Of a stretch of DNA of 64,000 bases, positions 1 to 7,964 are shown one piece after another (the stretch's first letter is position 1; the number at the start of each line of letters is the position of its first letter). A model generated the notes under the pieces. That model was not told the origin of the DNA. It made no database searches and saw nothing but the letters and a program-made list of their open reading frames with translations. Both the position numbers and the translations under genes were made by a program. This DNA comes from VAZQ01 sp963756715. GTDB lineage: Bacteria > Pseudomonadota > Alphaproteobacteria > Rhizobiales > Xanthobacteraceae. Where the stretch lies: positions 62,001 through 126,000 of the forward strand of contig CAVWOV010000030.1 of the NCBI GenBank assembly GCA_963756715.1, in the 5' to 3' direction.

Positions 1-1663
1 CTGCACGCACGCATCCTCGGCAAAGCGCAGCATCGGCCGCTCGGGATCGTCGAGCAGCGCGCCGGTCGGGCAGGCCGATACGCAGGCGAGGCAGAGCGTG
101 CAGCCCTCGACGTCGAGTTCGATCGCGCCGAACGGCGCGCCTTCCGGCAATGCGATGACGTCGACCGGGTGCCGGCGCGGCGCGCTGCAATTCCCTTAGC
201 GCCAACCGCATGACATCGCGCTTGCCGCCGTCCGGCAGGAAGCTTGCCGGGCGTGGGGCCGGGGCCGCTAAGTCGATCGTTCGTAACGCCTCGCCGAGCG
301 CATCCGGATCGTCGGTCTCGATCGTGGCGACGCGGCCGGGGCCGAAGCCGAGGCCTGTGAGGATCGGCTCGGCGAGTGCGAGCGTCCTTGTCAGCCCGGC
401 GGTGTCGTGGCGAGGCTTGGCGCGCAACAGCAGCCGCACCGCCGCGGCGCCATACGCCAGGGCCGCGGCGATGGTTTCGAGGCCGACCTGCGTCACCTCG
501 TTGACGGCGAGCGGCAGCGCGTTCGCCGGCAGGCCGTCGCCGAAGCGCGCCAGCGCATCGATCAGCGGCGTGCCGTGCGCGTCGTCGTGCAGCAGCACGA
601 CCGGCTGCGTGCCGCCGGCTTCGCGATAGGTCGTCAGCAGCGCGCGCAAGCGGCGCATCAGCGTATCGGCCGGCGGCAGCGCATAGGATGCGGCGCCGGT
701 CGGACAGACCGCTGCGCATTGTCCGCAGCCGGCGCAGATATGGGCGTCGATCGTCACGTGATCGCCGTCCGGCGCAATCGCTCCGGTCGGGCAGAGATCG
801 AGACAGCGGTTGCAGCCGACGATCTTCGAGCGGGAATGCGCGCAGAGGTCTTCGGTGAAGGTGATATAGCGCGGCTTGTCGAAGGTGCCGATGAGATCGC
901 GGGCCTTGACCACGACTCTCATCACCGCCGCGGGATCGCCAGGGTCGGCTCGCAGGTAGCCTTCGCGCAGGTCGCTCGCGCTGAACAGTGGCGCGCCGCC
1001 GGAGAGATCGAGCAGCAGGTCGCAATGCGACACGGCGTTGTTCTTGGCGGTTCCGAAGGCGAGCGCGCCGCGCGATGACGGCGCCGGCTGTGCGTAATCG
1101 TCGACGACGATCTCGAACGCGCCGAGATAGCCTTTCGCCTGTCGGATCGTGCCCTTGACCACCGGAAAGTCGGTGACGCGCGGCGGCGCGATGTCGGCCG
1201 GCGGCTTGATCAGCACGGTCACGTCGAGGTGATCCTTGAGCAGGCTGGCGGCTTCGACCGCCTGCTCGTCGCGGCCGTAGATCAGGACCACGCCGTCGCT
1301 GGTGAAGCTGACAAATGGAATCTCAGGTGCGGGTTCCGTTGCCGCGGCGATCAACGCCGCCATCTTGGCGCCCGAGGCCGCAGCGTCGGTCGACCAGCCG
1401 GCGGTCTCGCGGATGTTCACGTAGGTGATTGACGCATCGCTTTCTTCCGCAAGCTCAGCAAACAGCGGGGCTTCTTGCGTACAGCCGACCGTGAGCGGTC
1501 CGCCATCGGCTACCGCCGTGCGAAACTTGCCGAGCTCGGCACGGCAGAGCTGACGGCCCGCCAAGACATTCGCGCCGCGACAGCCGCGCTTGATCGCGTC
1601 CGCATCGAGCGGCATCGTGTCTTCACACGAGCAGATCAGGACTTTGCGCGGATTGTCGGCCAT
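1..1663 (-). pseudogene. 4Fe-4S ferredoxin-type protein of the formate dehydrogenase locus, partial and frameshifted
   Basis: Reading from ATG at 1663 gives a long iron-sulfur protein. It begins MADNPRKVLICSCEDTMP and carries two ferredoxin-type clusters about 275-325 residues in (CNRCLDLCPTGA and CAGCGQCAAVCPTGA). The frame then breaks in the GGG at 167-169. In the next frame the protein resumes with a third cluster (CTLCLACVSACP) and runs off the window edge. Removing one G restores the frame, so this is a single-base insertion, either a sequencing error or a real mutation. Large proteins of this type accompany the DUF3305/DUF3306/TorD/formate dehydrogenase genes in Bradyrhizobium relatives. 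An electron-transfer or maturation role is inferred from that context. Its 3' end lies outside the window. Confidence 0.8.
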
Positions 1664-1680
1664 TGGGTCTTTGAGTGTGG

Positions 1681-1847
1681 GCCTCGTCCTGAGGAGCGTG
1701 CGCACCTGATCCCGGGTTTACCCGGGATCAGCCACTTAACGATGCGCAAGTCGGTAAACCCGACTTGCGGACGACGCGTCTCGAAGGACGTTGTGTCCGC
1801 GACTCATCCTTCGAGACGCGCCCTTCGGGCGCTCCTCAGGATGAGGC
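1681..1847. repeat. Nested palindromic intergenic repeat
   Basis: The outer arms 1681-1698 and 1830-1847 are inverted copies with one mismatch (gcctcgtcctgaggagcg against cgctcctcaggatgaggc). Inside are four further palindromes: 1707-1730 (TGATCCCGGG, TTTA, inverse), 1745-1769 (CGCAAGTCGG and inverse), 1775-1788 paired with 1807-1820 (CGCGTCTCGAAGGA), and the hairpin 1818-1832. Repeats built on this CCTCAGGATGAG core are common between genes in Bradyrhizobiaceae. The element fills most of the gap between two divergent genes. Confidence 0.85.
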
Positions 1848-1920
1848 CGGTCGGTACTGGCCACCCGCCTAGCGCAAGTTATAATGATTACAAAGAAAAA
1901 TCGCCATTCAGGGAACCGCA

Positions 1921-2679
1921 ATGCCGAGTGAGACCGGGAGCCGCACGCGCATATCGAGGCCGGCGCTCGACTTGCCGCCGCCGTTCCATCTCATCACGCT
2001 GCGCGAAGTCGGCGACGCGTTCGCACATGCGAAGGCGATCGCCGCGGAGGCGGGCGCCGGAACTCTGGTCTATGTCGGCCGCTTCGATCTCGCCGAGTTC
2101 GCCGTCGTGCTCGAACCGGATGAGCCGCTGCGCACGGCGCGGCGCGCGCTCTATGCCGGGCTCAATGCGCTTTGCGATGCGCTGGCGGCGCACGCGCCGC
2201 CCGAAAAGCCGATCAATATCGACTGGCCCGACGCCATCAGGGTCGATGGTGGCCTCGTGGGCGGCGGCCGTCTCACCTGGCCCGACGGCGCGGAGGAAAA
2301 CGAGACGCCGGCCTGGCTCGTGTTTGGCGGCATGATCCGCACGGTCGCGATGGGTGAGGAGGAGCCGGGGCTGCGCCCGTTGTCGTCGACGCTCGACGAA
2401 GAGGGCTTTGATGAGTTCGGGTCCGGGCGTGTCGTCGAAAGTTTTTCGCGCCACCTGATGGTGGCCATCGACGGCTGGCAGGAAAACGGATTTGCCGAGG
2501 TCGCTCGAAACTATCTGGCGCGTCTCGCACCCGAGAGCGGTGTGCAACGCAGCATCGACGACAATGGTGATCTGTTGGTGAAGCACCTCGGCAGAGGCAT
2601 GACCGAGCGGCGCGCGCTGCTGCCGTTGCTCGCGAAGCCGTCATGGGTTGATCCGAACACTGGCGGACCCAGGTCGTGA
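1921..2679 (+). CDS. Biotin/lipoate A/B protein ligase family protein
   Basis: This 252-residue protein resembles the divergent biotin/lipoate ligase-like family that sits beside formate dehydrogenase accessory genes in Bradyrhizobiaceae. It has the LPPPFHLITLREVGDAFAHA start and a central stretch rich in the G(R)FDLAEFAVVLEP type of segment. Such proteins share the ligase fold, but substrate and activity are not established, so a role in cofactor attachment is inference only. It starts with ATG just after a large palindromic repeat. The next gene probably begins 10 bases after its stop codon, which suggests co-transcription. Confidence 0.7.
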   Translation: MPSETGSRTRISRPALDLPPPFHLITLREVGDAFAHAKAIAAEAGAGTLVYVGRFDLAEFAVVLEPDEPLRTARRALYAGLNALCDALAAHAPPEKPINIDWPDAIRVDGGLVGGGRLTWPDGAEENETPAWLVFGGMIRTVAMGEEEPGLRPLSSTLDEEGFDEFGSGRVVESFSRHLMVAIDGWQENGFAEVARNYLARLAPESGVQRSIDDNGDLLVKHLGRGMTERRALLPLLAKPSWVDPNTGGPRS

Positions 2680-2689
2680 GGCTCACGTC

Positions 2690-3235
2690 GTGAAGCTGCT
2701 GCGCACGATCCGCCTCGATCCATCGGACACTTTCGTGTTCGAGCGTGTGGCCGAGCCCGGCGAATGGGCGGTTTCCGGCGCCTTCATGTTCGCGGATGCC
2801 GACCCTGATACGCTCGACGGCAAGCTGCGCGCCGCCTTTCGCGGCGGATTTCTCGGCGTGGCGTCGTTCGGCTGGTCGACACTGGTGCAGATCGTCGAGG
2901 TCAGCGAGGACGATCGCGCTGCCGTCGTCGAAACGCTGGCGCGCCAGCTCCACGAACGGCTGGGCGCGCCCGATCTCGCGGTCGCGCGCGCGGCGGCAAA
3001 TGAGGAGGTTGCGTTCGCGGCCTCGCTCTGCGATCGCCCGCTCGATACGCTGATCGCGGTGCGCCGGACTTTCGAGGACGGCGCGATCCGCGAGGCATTT
3101 CGCAGCCTTCACCCGCGCGGCGAGCGCAAGCCGATGCGGGCGTTTTCATTCGTCGATGTCGAGGGCGAGGAAGAGCAGGAGCCTGGCGAGCGCATCGACC
3201 TCGCGTCGCTGGCGAGGGCCAAGCCGGCGGAATAG
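2690..3235 (+). CDS. DUF6505-type hypothetical protein
   Basis: This 181-residue protein begins MKLLRTIRLDPSDTFVFE and contains WAVSGAFMF, features I associate with the DUF6505 family found between the biotin/lipoate ligase-like gene and DUF6352 in these genomes. I chose GTG at 2690 because it lies just after the preceding stop and begins the conserved sequence; a TTG at 2648 would overlap the upstream gene. The C terminus is acidic (EGEEEQEPGE). No catalytic motif, signal peptide or membrane segment is visible and the function is unknown. The family name is from memory. Confidence 0.65.
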   Translation: MKLLRTIRLDPSDTFVFERVAEPGEWAVSGAFMFADADPDTLDGKLRAAFRGGFLGVASFGWSTLVQIVEVSEDDRAAVVETLARQLHERLGAPDLAVARAAANEEVAFAASLCDRPLDTLIAVRRTFEDGAIREAFRSLHPRGERKPMRAFSFVDVEGEEEQEPGERIDLASLARAKPAE

Positions 3236-3262
3236 CACCGAGTCCTCGAAGCGTCGTGGCGC

Positions 3263-4342
3263 TCACGCTTGCTGCTGGAGTTGAATCCGGCTTGAGGAGA
3301 CCCACTCATCCCAGACCGGATCAAAATTATCGTAATGCACCAGGTGCATGCCCCAGCGCCCGGTCAGTATCTCGGCGGGCAGCCAGGAGCCCTGCCATTC
3401 CACGTCGACGCGGGTCCCGGAGGTGTACTGCTGAGGAACGAATGGCCGGATGTCGCCAGCCTGGACTCCCTCACTCGCGCTGTCTTTGTAGCCGACCCAA
3501 CAAATCCAGAACGTGCTGCCATCCACATTCTCGATCCGGCCCGGATACCATTTGCCGTCCTTCCATCGGGCTTCGACATATTCACCGATCAGCGGGTGGG
3601 CTCGCCTCATTCCGGCAGCCAGGACCAGGCCGGGATCGAAACCGTTCACCGCGACGCATGTGGAAAGCTGTCCGTCGTTGAATGCCATCTCCCGCTCGGC
3701 ATAGCGAGCAAGCTCCGCGAAGGTGATCAATCCGCTGCCGTCGGCGCTCAGCGGGATCGTCCCGCGCAAGCCGGCGATCAAGCATTCGGTAAAGGTCCAG
3801 GCGCCGGTCGACACCGTGCAGGCAAGTGACGAGGTAATGGCGCCGTAGCTCACCCGGCCGGCGCGCAGCATTGCGTCCGTCACCAGCGAGCCCGAATAGC
3901 AGCAATCGGCGAAGAGCAGCGCTGTCTTTCCCGGGAACCAACGTTCGATGGTGGAAAATACGTCTGGAAGCGGCCAACCCCCGTCGTACAGCATGAACTC
4001 GCTCACGCCGGTTTCGCGTCTGGTGCCGTGTCCGGCAAAGTAAAGCCACAAGGTGGAGTCAGCGGGCGCTGCGGCCACGACGGCATCGAACGATTGCCGA
4101 ACCGTCGCCAGGGTTGCGTTGCTGTCCGTTATGAAGGTGATCTGGCCCGGCGGAACACCCCGGGCCTGAAGCTGCGCGATCAATTCGGCATCGCGCCGGC
4201 CTGCTTCCGGCCAGGCTTGGCCGCCCGGATAGGCCAAAACCCCGACGGCAAAAACCCAGGTCTTGCTGGGTTCCCAATGATGTGCCGGGCCGCTGCCGGT
4301 ATGGGTGCCTGGGTGTGCTGCCGCGGCAGGTACTGCGAACAA
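3263..4342 (-). CDS. Caspase-like (peptidase C14) protein with two C-terminal Tudor/agenet-like domains
   Basis: A caspase-fold region begins at KTWVFAVGVLAYPG. It contains the His motif YFAGHG (His about 105, counting from the 4342 start) and the Cys motif FADCCYSGS (DxC type, Cys about 148), the dyad expected of a prokaryotic caspase/metacaspase. About 250 residues in, two SH3-like barrels follow. The first (about 252-301) has YVEARWKDGKWYPGRI; the second (about 308-354) has RVDVEWQGSWLPAEI and ends VWDEWVSSSRI, a Tudor-knot/agenet pattern. The open frame extends to 4510, but TTG at 4342 has a GGAG seven bases upstream and is preferred; a weak signal sequence may follow it. The gene lies between two formate dehydrogenase accessory genes on the opposite strand. 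Its role is unknown. Confidence 0.8.
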   Translation of the reverse strand: MFAVPAAAAHPGTHTGSGPAHHWEPSKTWVFAVGVLAYPGGQAWPEAGRRDAELIAQLQARGVPPGQITFITDSNATLATVRQSFDAVVAAAPADSTLWLYFAGHGTRRETGVSEFMLYDGGWPLPDVFSTIERWFPGKTALLFADCCYSGSLVTDAMLRAGRVSYGAITSSLACTVSTGAWTFTECLIAGLRGTIPLSADGSGLITFAELARYAEREMAFNDGQLSTCVAVNGFDPGLVLAAGMRRAHPLIGEYVEARWKDGKWYPGRIENVDGSTFWICWVGYKDSASEGVQAGDIRPFVPQQYTSGTRVDVEWQGSWLPAEILTGRWGMHLVHYDNFDPVWDEWVSSSRIQLQQQA

Positions 4343-4559
4343 TGATTGGCTCCAGGTTCTCAGCGCCTGCGAAGAAACTGCGTGTTCAAAGATGTCAGGC
4401 GAACGACGCGAATATTCGCTTTTCTTGACCCTCCCGCAAGAAACCTGCGAGCCGAATCCGCAATCCTCGCAGCAGCGTGAACGCACGGCCGCGCCGAGTA
4501 TCCGCGCCAAGTATCATGGCGTGGTATGATCGACGGACAACACGTCGAGGCGTATTGGC

Positions 4560-5567
4560 ATGACGGATTTCTGGCTATCCTGCGGACACCATCTGCTCGA
4601 CCGTGACGACGGTGGCGGGCTGCTCGTGACCGATGAGTTTCTCAAAGCCTATCTGGCGCGGCCGGAACTGAGTCCGCCGCCCGACGCGTGCGTGGTCGAG
4701 CGCACGTTGCACGCCGCCTTGCTGCTGGAGCCGCGCCGGCCGGTCGCCGCCTCCGAGATCGCCGCGATCGCCGATCCCGACGCGCGCGACAACTGGGATT
4801 TGATGGTGGCCTTCCGCGATCATCTCGTCGGCCACAAGACCGTCGAGGCGGCTTACCTCTCGCTCATCCGCAATGGCGTCGGCAAGACGCCGCCGCTGTT
4901 CGTCAATCAACTCGTGCACGTCATCCTGCGCAACATGCTCGACGAGTGCGAAGATGCTTACATCATCCGGGCCGCGGAACTGTTCTTCCGTCCGCAGAAG
5001 CTCACCGTGCACGACGGCTCCCTGATCGCGGCCGACGAGGAAACCGTCGAGGGCGCCAGCAAGCAGACCATCTCTCCGCTGGTGTCCATGCTTGGTTTGC
5101 CGTCGCCGACCGACATTGATGTTCTCAACGACGAAAACGCCGGCAGCTATTGGGAGCGCAGCGATCAGTTCGACATGGCGCTCGATCTCACCGGAGGCCG
5201 GCGCGGGCATGACGCGCTCAGCGCGGTGATCGCACGGTGGGTCGAGCATCTGCTTTCGGTCGCCGTCACGGTCGAGCCACTGGTCGAAGCTGAGAACGTC
5301 AATCTCGCCTGGTATGTCGGCCTCGATGCGGAGGCGACCGGGATCGGCGATGCGCTGTGGAAGGGTGAGGAACTTGAAGAGGGCGAGCGGGACCGGATCG
5401 TGGGGCTCTACCGGCTGACCTTCCGCGATCTGGACGTCGTCCTGGACAACGCGAAGGGCGAGCCCATCTATCTGTTGTTGGCCATGACACCGGAGCGCGT
5501 CCTTCGCATGAAGCCGCAGAATCTCGTGACCGGTTTGCCGATCCGTCATCTGGAGGCGGTGTCGTGA
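4560..5567 (+). CDS. DUF6352 family protein
   Basis: This 335-residue soluble protein begins MTDFWLSCGHHLLDRDDGGGLLVTDEFL, a start typical of the DUF6352 family next to formate dehydrogenase genes in Bradyrhizobiaceae (family name from memory). It looks alpha-helical and acidic, with no signal peptide or membrane segment and no recognised catalytic motif. Its stop overlaps the GTG start of the next gene by four bases (GTGA), so translation of this gene, DUF3305 and DUF3306 is probably coupled. A role in formate dehydrogenase biogenesis is inferred from position. Confidence 0.75.
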   Translation: MTDFWLSCGHHLLDRDDGGGLLVTDEFLKAYLARPELSPPPDACVVERTLHAALLLEPRRPVAASEIAAIADPDARDNWDLMVAFRDHLVGHKTVEAAYLSLIRNGVGKTPPLFVNQLVHVILRNMLDECEDAYIIRAAELFFRPQKLTVHDGSLIAADEETVEGASKQTISPLVSMLGLPSPTDIDVLNDENAGSYWERSDQFDMALDLTGGRRGHDALSAVIARWVEHLLSVAVTVEPLVEAENVNLAWYVGLDAEATGIGDALWKGEELEEGERDRIVGLYRLTFRDLDVVLDNAKGEPIYLLLAMTPERVLRMKPQNLVTGLPIRHLEAVS

Positions 5568-6076
5568 GCGGCGCGTTAGCGCGGATTGCGGTCGGCGTCG
5601 TGGTCGAGCGGCGCAAGGCGCAATCGCCCTGGATCGATTTCACCTGGAAGCCCGTGAGTGTGCTGCCGGGGCAGCCGGATGCGGCGCCCTGGACCGCCTT
5701 GTCGGCCGATGCTGACGGCGCGACGTTCTATGCGGGCACCGTCGACATCGAGCTTTACCGCACCGAAACCGCCAACTACCGCAGCAACCTCGCTACCGGC
5801 GTGCCGTCGCTGTGGGTGGCGCTGCGGCCGACCGGCGCCGAGCCGCCCTATGACCTCTTTGCGGTGACGGCCGATCCAGCCGAGGGCGAGGCCTGGACCG
5901 AAGCGGGGAACGACCTGGTGGATGTGGTGGCGATGCCGGAACCGGTGCGCGCAGTCGTGGACGCGTTCATCACCGAGCATCATGTCGACCGGCCGTTCAT
6001 CAAGCGCAAGCGCGACCGCGCCAATCCTGACGCCATGGGCCGCCGTGGTCCGATCCAGAGCGAGCGCGACAAATGA
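5564..6076 (+). CDS. DUF3305 domain-containing protein
   Basis: This 170-residue protein has the DUF3305 pattern: an N-terminal GVVVERRKAQSPWIDFTWKPVSVL, then LYRTETANYRSNL and an LWVALRP segment. DUF3305 proteins are found almost only beside formate dehydrogenase genes and are presumed accessory. GTG at 5564 overlaps the previous stop, and the 3' end overlaps the next gene's ATG by four bases. The arginine-lysine-rich C terminus (KRKRDRANP) may be disordered. No enzymatic function is known. Confidence 0.85.
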   Translation: MSGALARIAVGVVVERRKAQSPWIDFTWKPVSVLPGQPDAAPWTALSADADGATFYAGTVDIELYRTETANYRSNLATGVPSLWVALRPTGAEPPYDLFAVTADPAEGEAWTEAGNDLVDVVAMPEPVRAVVDAFITEHHVDRPFIKRKRDRANPDAMGRRGPIQSERDK

Positions 6077-6822
6077 ACGACCCGGAGCACTTCATCGCGC
6101 GCTGGTCGCGGCGCAAACAGCAGGCGGCGGACAGCGCCGATGAGGCAAAGCCATCGTCCATGCCGGCAACGGCCGAAGCCGCGCGCCCGGTCGGCACCGA
6201 GGGCGCAGCCGGCAACGCGCCGGCGGATCAGCCGGGGGCGGCCCGACAAACCCCGCCGGCGTTCGATCTCACCCAATTGCCGTCACTCGACACGATTTCG
6301 GCCGGGACGGATCTGCGGGCCTTTCTGGCTCCCGGCGTCCCGTCCGAGTTGACCCGAGCGGCGCTTCAACGCGCGTGGGCGCTGGACCCGGCGATCCGCG
6401 ATTTTGTCGGGCTCGCCGAATACGACTGGGATTTCAACACGCCGGGCTCGGCGCCGGGTTTCGGTCCGCTGGAGATGACGGACGACCTTCGGCAGGCTTT
6501 GGCCGACATGATGGGTGGCCGCCGCAGTTCGGGCGAGCCGGAGCAGACGGCCGCGGCCATATCAGGGGAGCCAAACGCGCCATCGGAGCATGAGCCTGCA
6601 AGCAATTTAGTCACCGGCCCGCCCGGCGATCCCCAAGCAGGGCATCCCGAACACCTTGGGAGCACGCAAGATGAGCCCGTGAAGAGCGATGATAAATTGT
6701 CCGCCTGCGATGAACTGACGCGATCTAGCCAAGAAGTTGCTGCATCGCAACAAGGTCCGCAAAAGACTGAAAGCAATCAAGGCATTATCAACCGCCCGCA
6801 CGGGCGAGCCCTACCAAAGTGA
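6073..6822 (+). CDS. DUF3306 domain-containing protein
   Basis: The protein opens with MNDPEHFIARWSRRKQ, the FxxRWSRRK signature of DUF3306. A variable linker follows, then the conserved core (LPSLDTISAGTDLRAFL, AALQRAWALDPAIRDF and the YDWDFN motif, about residues 70-130). The last 100 residues are low-complexity and polar, longer than in many homologues. It overlaps DUF3305 by ATGA and so is probably translated with it. The role is unknown; a formate dehydrogenase accessory function is inferred from its constant neighbourhood. Confidence 0.85.
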   Translation: MNDPEHFIARWSRRKQQAADSADEAKPSSMPATAEAARPVGTEGAAGNAPADQPGAARQTPPAFDLTQLPSLDTISAGTDLRAFLAPGVPSELTRAALQRAWALDPAIRDFVGLAEYDWDFNTPGSAPGFGPLEMTDDLRQALADMMGGRRSSGEPEQTAAAISGEPNAPSEHEPASNLVTGPPGDPQAGHPEHLGSTQDEPVKSDDKLSACDELTRSSQEVAASQQGPQKTESNQGIINRPHGRALPK

Positions 6823-6867
6823 TACCCACGCCATAGCCTCGGACTATTGACCCTCCCTCGGCCTGAG

Positions 6868-6910
6868 GGCTACTTTGCCTACAATAGAACTATAATAATC
6901 AAAGTAAGCC
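6868..6910. promoter_or_regulatory. Inverted repeat upstream of the HTH-TorD gene, candidate operator
   Basis: The arms GGC-TACTTTG (6868-6877) and CAAAGTA-A-GCC (6900-6910) are near-perfect inverted copies separated by a 22-base AT-rich spacer (about 6878-6899), in an otherwise GC-rich region. The right arm ends 12 bases before the GTG at 6923. A short hairpin (CCCTC, GGCCT, GAGGG at 6855-6869) lies just upstream. Because the downstream protein carries a helix-turn-helix, an autoregulatory site is plausible but unproven. Confidence 0.4.
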
Positions 6911-6922
6911 CAAGGGAACGCT

Positions 6923-7702
6923 GTGAGGGACGCGGGACTAGATGAGGCGATTCGCGCCGCCGGCGGCGTTGGCGCGCTTGCGCGGAAAATAGGCATCTCA
7001 CAGCCGTCGGTTTCAAATTGGTCCCATGTTCCCGCGGAGCGGGTTCTCACGGTTGAGGCGGCAACCGGAGTGAGCCGGGTGCTGTTGCGGCCGGACCTTT
7101 ACACCGGGCCGGCTGACACCGGCGATGACTTCGCCGACGTCGACACCGCGCGTGCAAACGAATACGCGCTTCTGTCGCTTCTGCTCGCGCGTTCGCCCGA
7201 TTCGGATCTGCTTGGCCGCTTGTCGGTGCTGCGCGGCGACGCCAGCCCGCTCGGGCTCGCGCATGCCGCGCTCGCGGAAGCCGCGAGCCGCACCAGCGCG
7301 GAACTCGCCGAGCGCGAGTACTTCAACCTCTTCATCGGGCTGGGCCGCGGGGAACTGCTGCCCTACGGATCGTATTATCTCACCGGGTTCCTGCATGAGC
7401 GGCCGCTGGCGCGGCTGCGCGAGCATCTGGCGAAGCTCGGCATCGAGCGCGCGGCCGGTCAGGCCGAGCCCGAGGACCACGCGGCGATCCTCTGCGAGAT
7501 CATGGCGGGACTTGCGAGCCGACGCTTCCCGGCGCCGCCGGGCGCCGATCGCGACGTGTTCGAGGCGCATCTGGTGCCGTGGATCGGCCGCTTCTTCGCC
7601 GATCTGGAGCGGGCCGAGACCGCCGACTTCTACCGCAGCGTCGGCACCCTGGGACGGGTGCTGATCGAGATCGAGACCGAGGCCTTCGCGCTGCCGTCGT
7701 GA
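6923..7702 (+). CDS. TorD-family molecular chaperone with N-terminal Cro/YdaS-type HTH
   Basis: Residues about 5-60 form a Cro/YdaS-like helix-turn-helix (AIRAAGGVGALARKIGISQ, then PSVSNW and VPAERV). Residues about 75-255 are a TorD/DmsD-type chaperone, with AERTSAELAEREYFNLFIG-like helices and the LPYGSYYLTGFLHERPL core. TorD-family proteins bind Tat signal peptides and help insert molybdenum cofactor, here presumably for the formate dehydrogenase catalytic subunit two genes downstream. The start is GTG at 6923 after an AAGGGA ribosome site. The DNA-binding and chaperone parts in one chain could link enzyme maturation to transcription; that link is inference. Confidence 0.85.
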   Translation: MRDAGLDEAIRAAGGVGALARKIGISQPSVSNWSHVPAERVLTVEAATGVSRVLLRPDLYTGPADTGDDFADVDTARANEYALLSLLLARSPDSDLLGRLSVLRGDASPLGLAHAALAEAASRTSAELAEREYFNLFIGLGRGELLPYGSYYLTGFLHERPLARLREHLAKLGIERAAGQAEPEDHAAILCEIMAGLASRRFPAPPGADRDVFEAHLVPWIGRFFADLERAETADFYRSVGTLGRVLIEIETEAFALPS

Positions 7703-7740
7703 CCGGCGCGGAGTGCAAGGAGACCAACGGAGGTGCCACA

Positions 7741-7953
7741 ATGAAGAAATCAGCAAAAGCAACCATCGGCCGGCGCGAATTTCTACGCACGCTCGGCGCT
7801 GGAGCGACCGTCGCGGCCGCCGCCTCTGGACCGCTTGCTGGTGGTGCGCAGGCCGACACCGAGACCAACGATGAGAAACGCAAGGCTCGCTACAACGCGA
7901 ACTCTGCGAACGTTCAAACCTTCTATCGCGTCAACCGCTATCCGGCGAAGTAA
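7741..7953 (+). CDS. Formate dehydrogenase region Tat-signal protein (FdhX-like)
   Basis: This 70-residue protein carries a clear twin-arginine motif (GRREFLRTLGAGATVAAAA) and a short exported tail ending VQTFYRVNRYPAK. It matches the small formate-dehydrogenase-region Tat-target family that precedes the catalytic subunit. ATG at 7741 has a strong GGAGG ten bases upstream. The gene ends 11 bases before the fdhA start, so the two are co-transcribed. The role is unknown; the position suggests a small accessory of the exported complex. Confidence 0.88.
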   Translation: MKKSAKATIGRREFLRTLGAGATVAAAASGPLAGGAQADTETNDEKRKARYNANSANVQTFYRVNRYPAK

Positions 7954-7964
7954 GGGAGGCGTCC

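Noticed and set aside
210..1432. Several plus-strand open frames across the first 1.4 kb
   Set aside because: They are arginine-rich shadows of the minus-strand 4Fe-4S gene, which carries the recognisable cysteine motifs.
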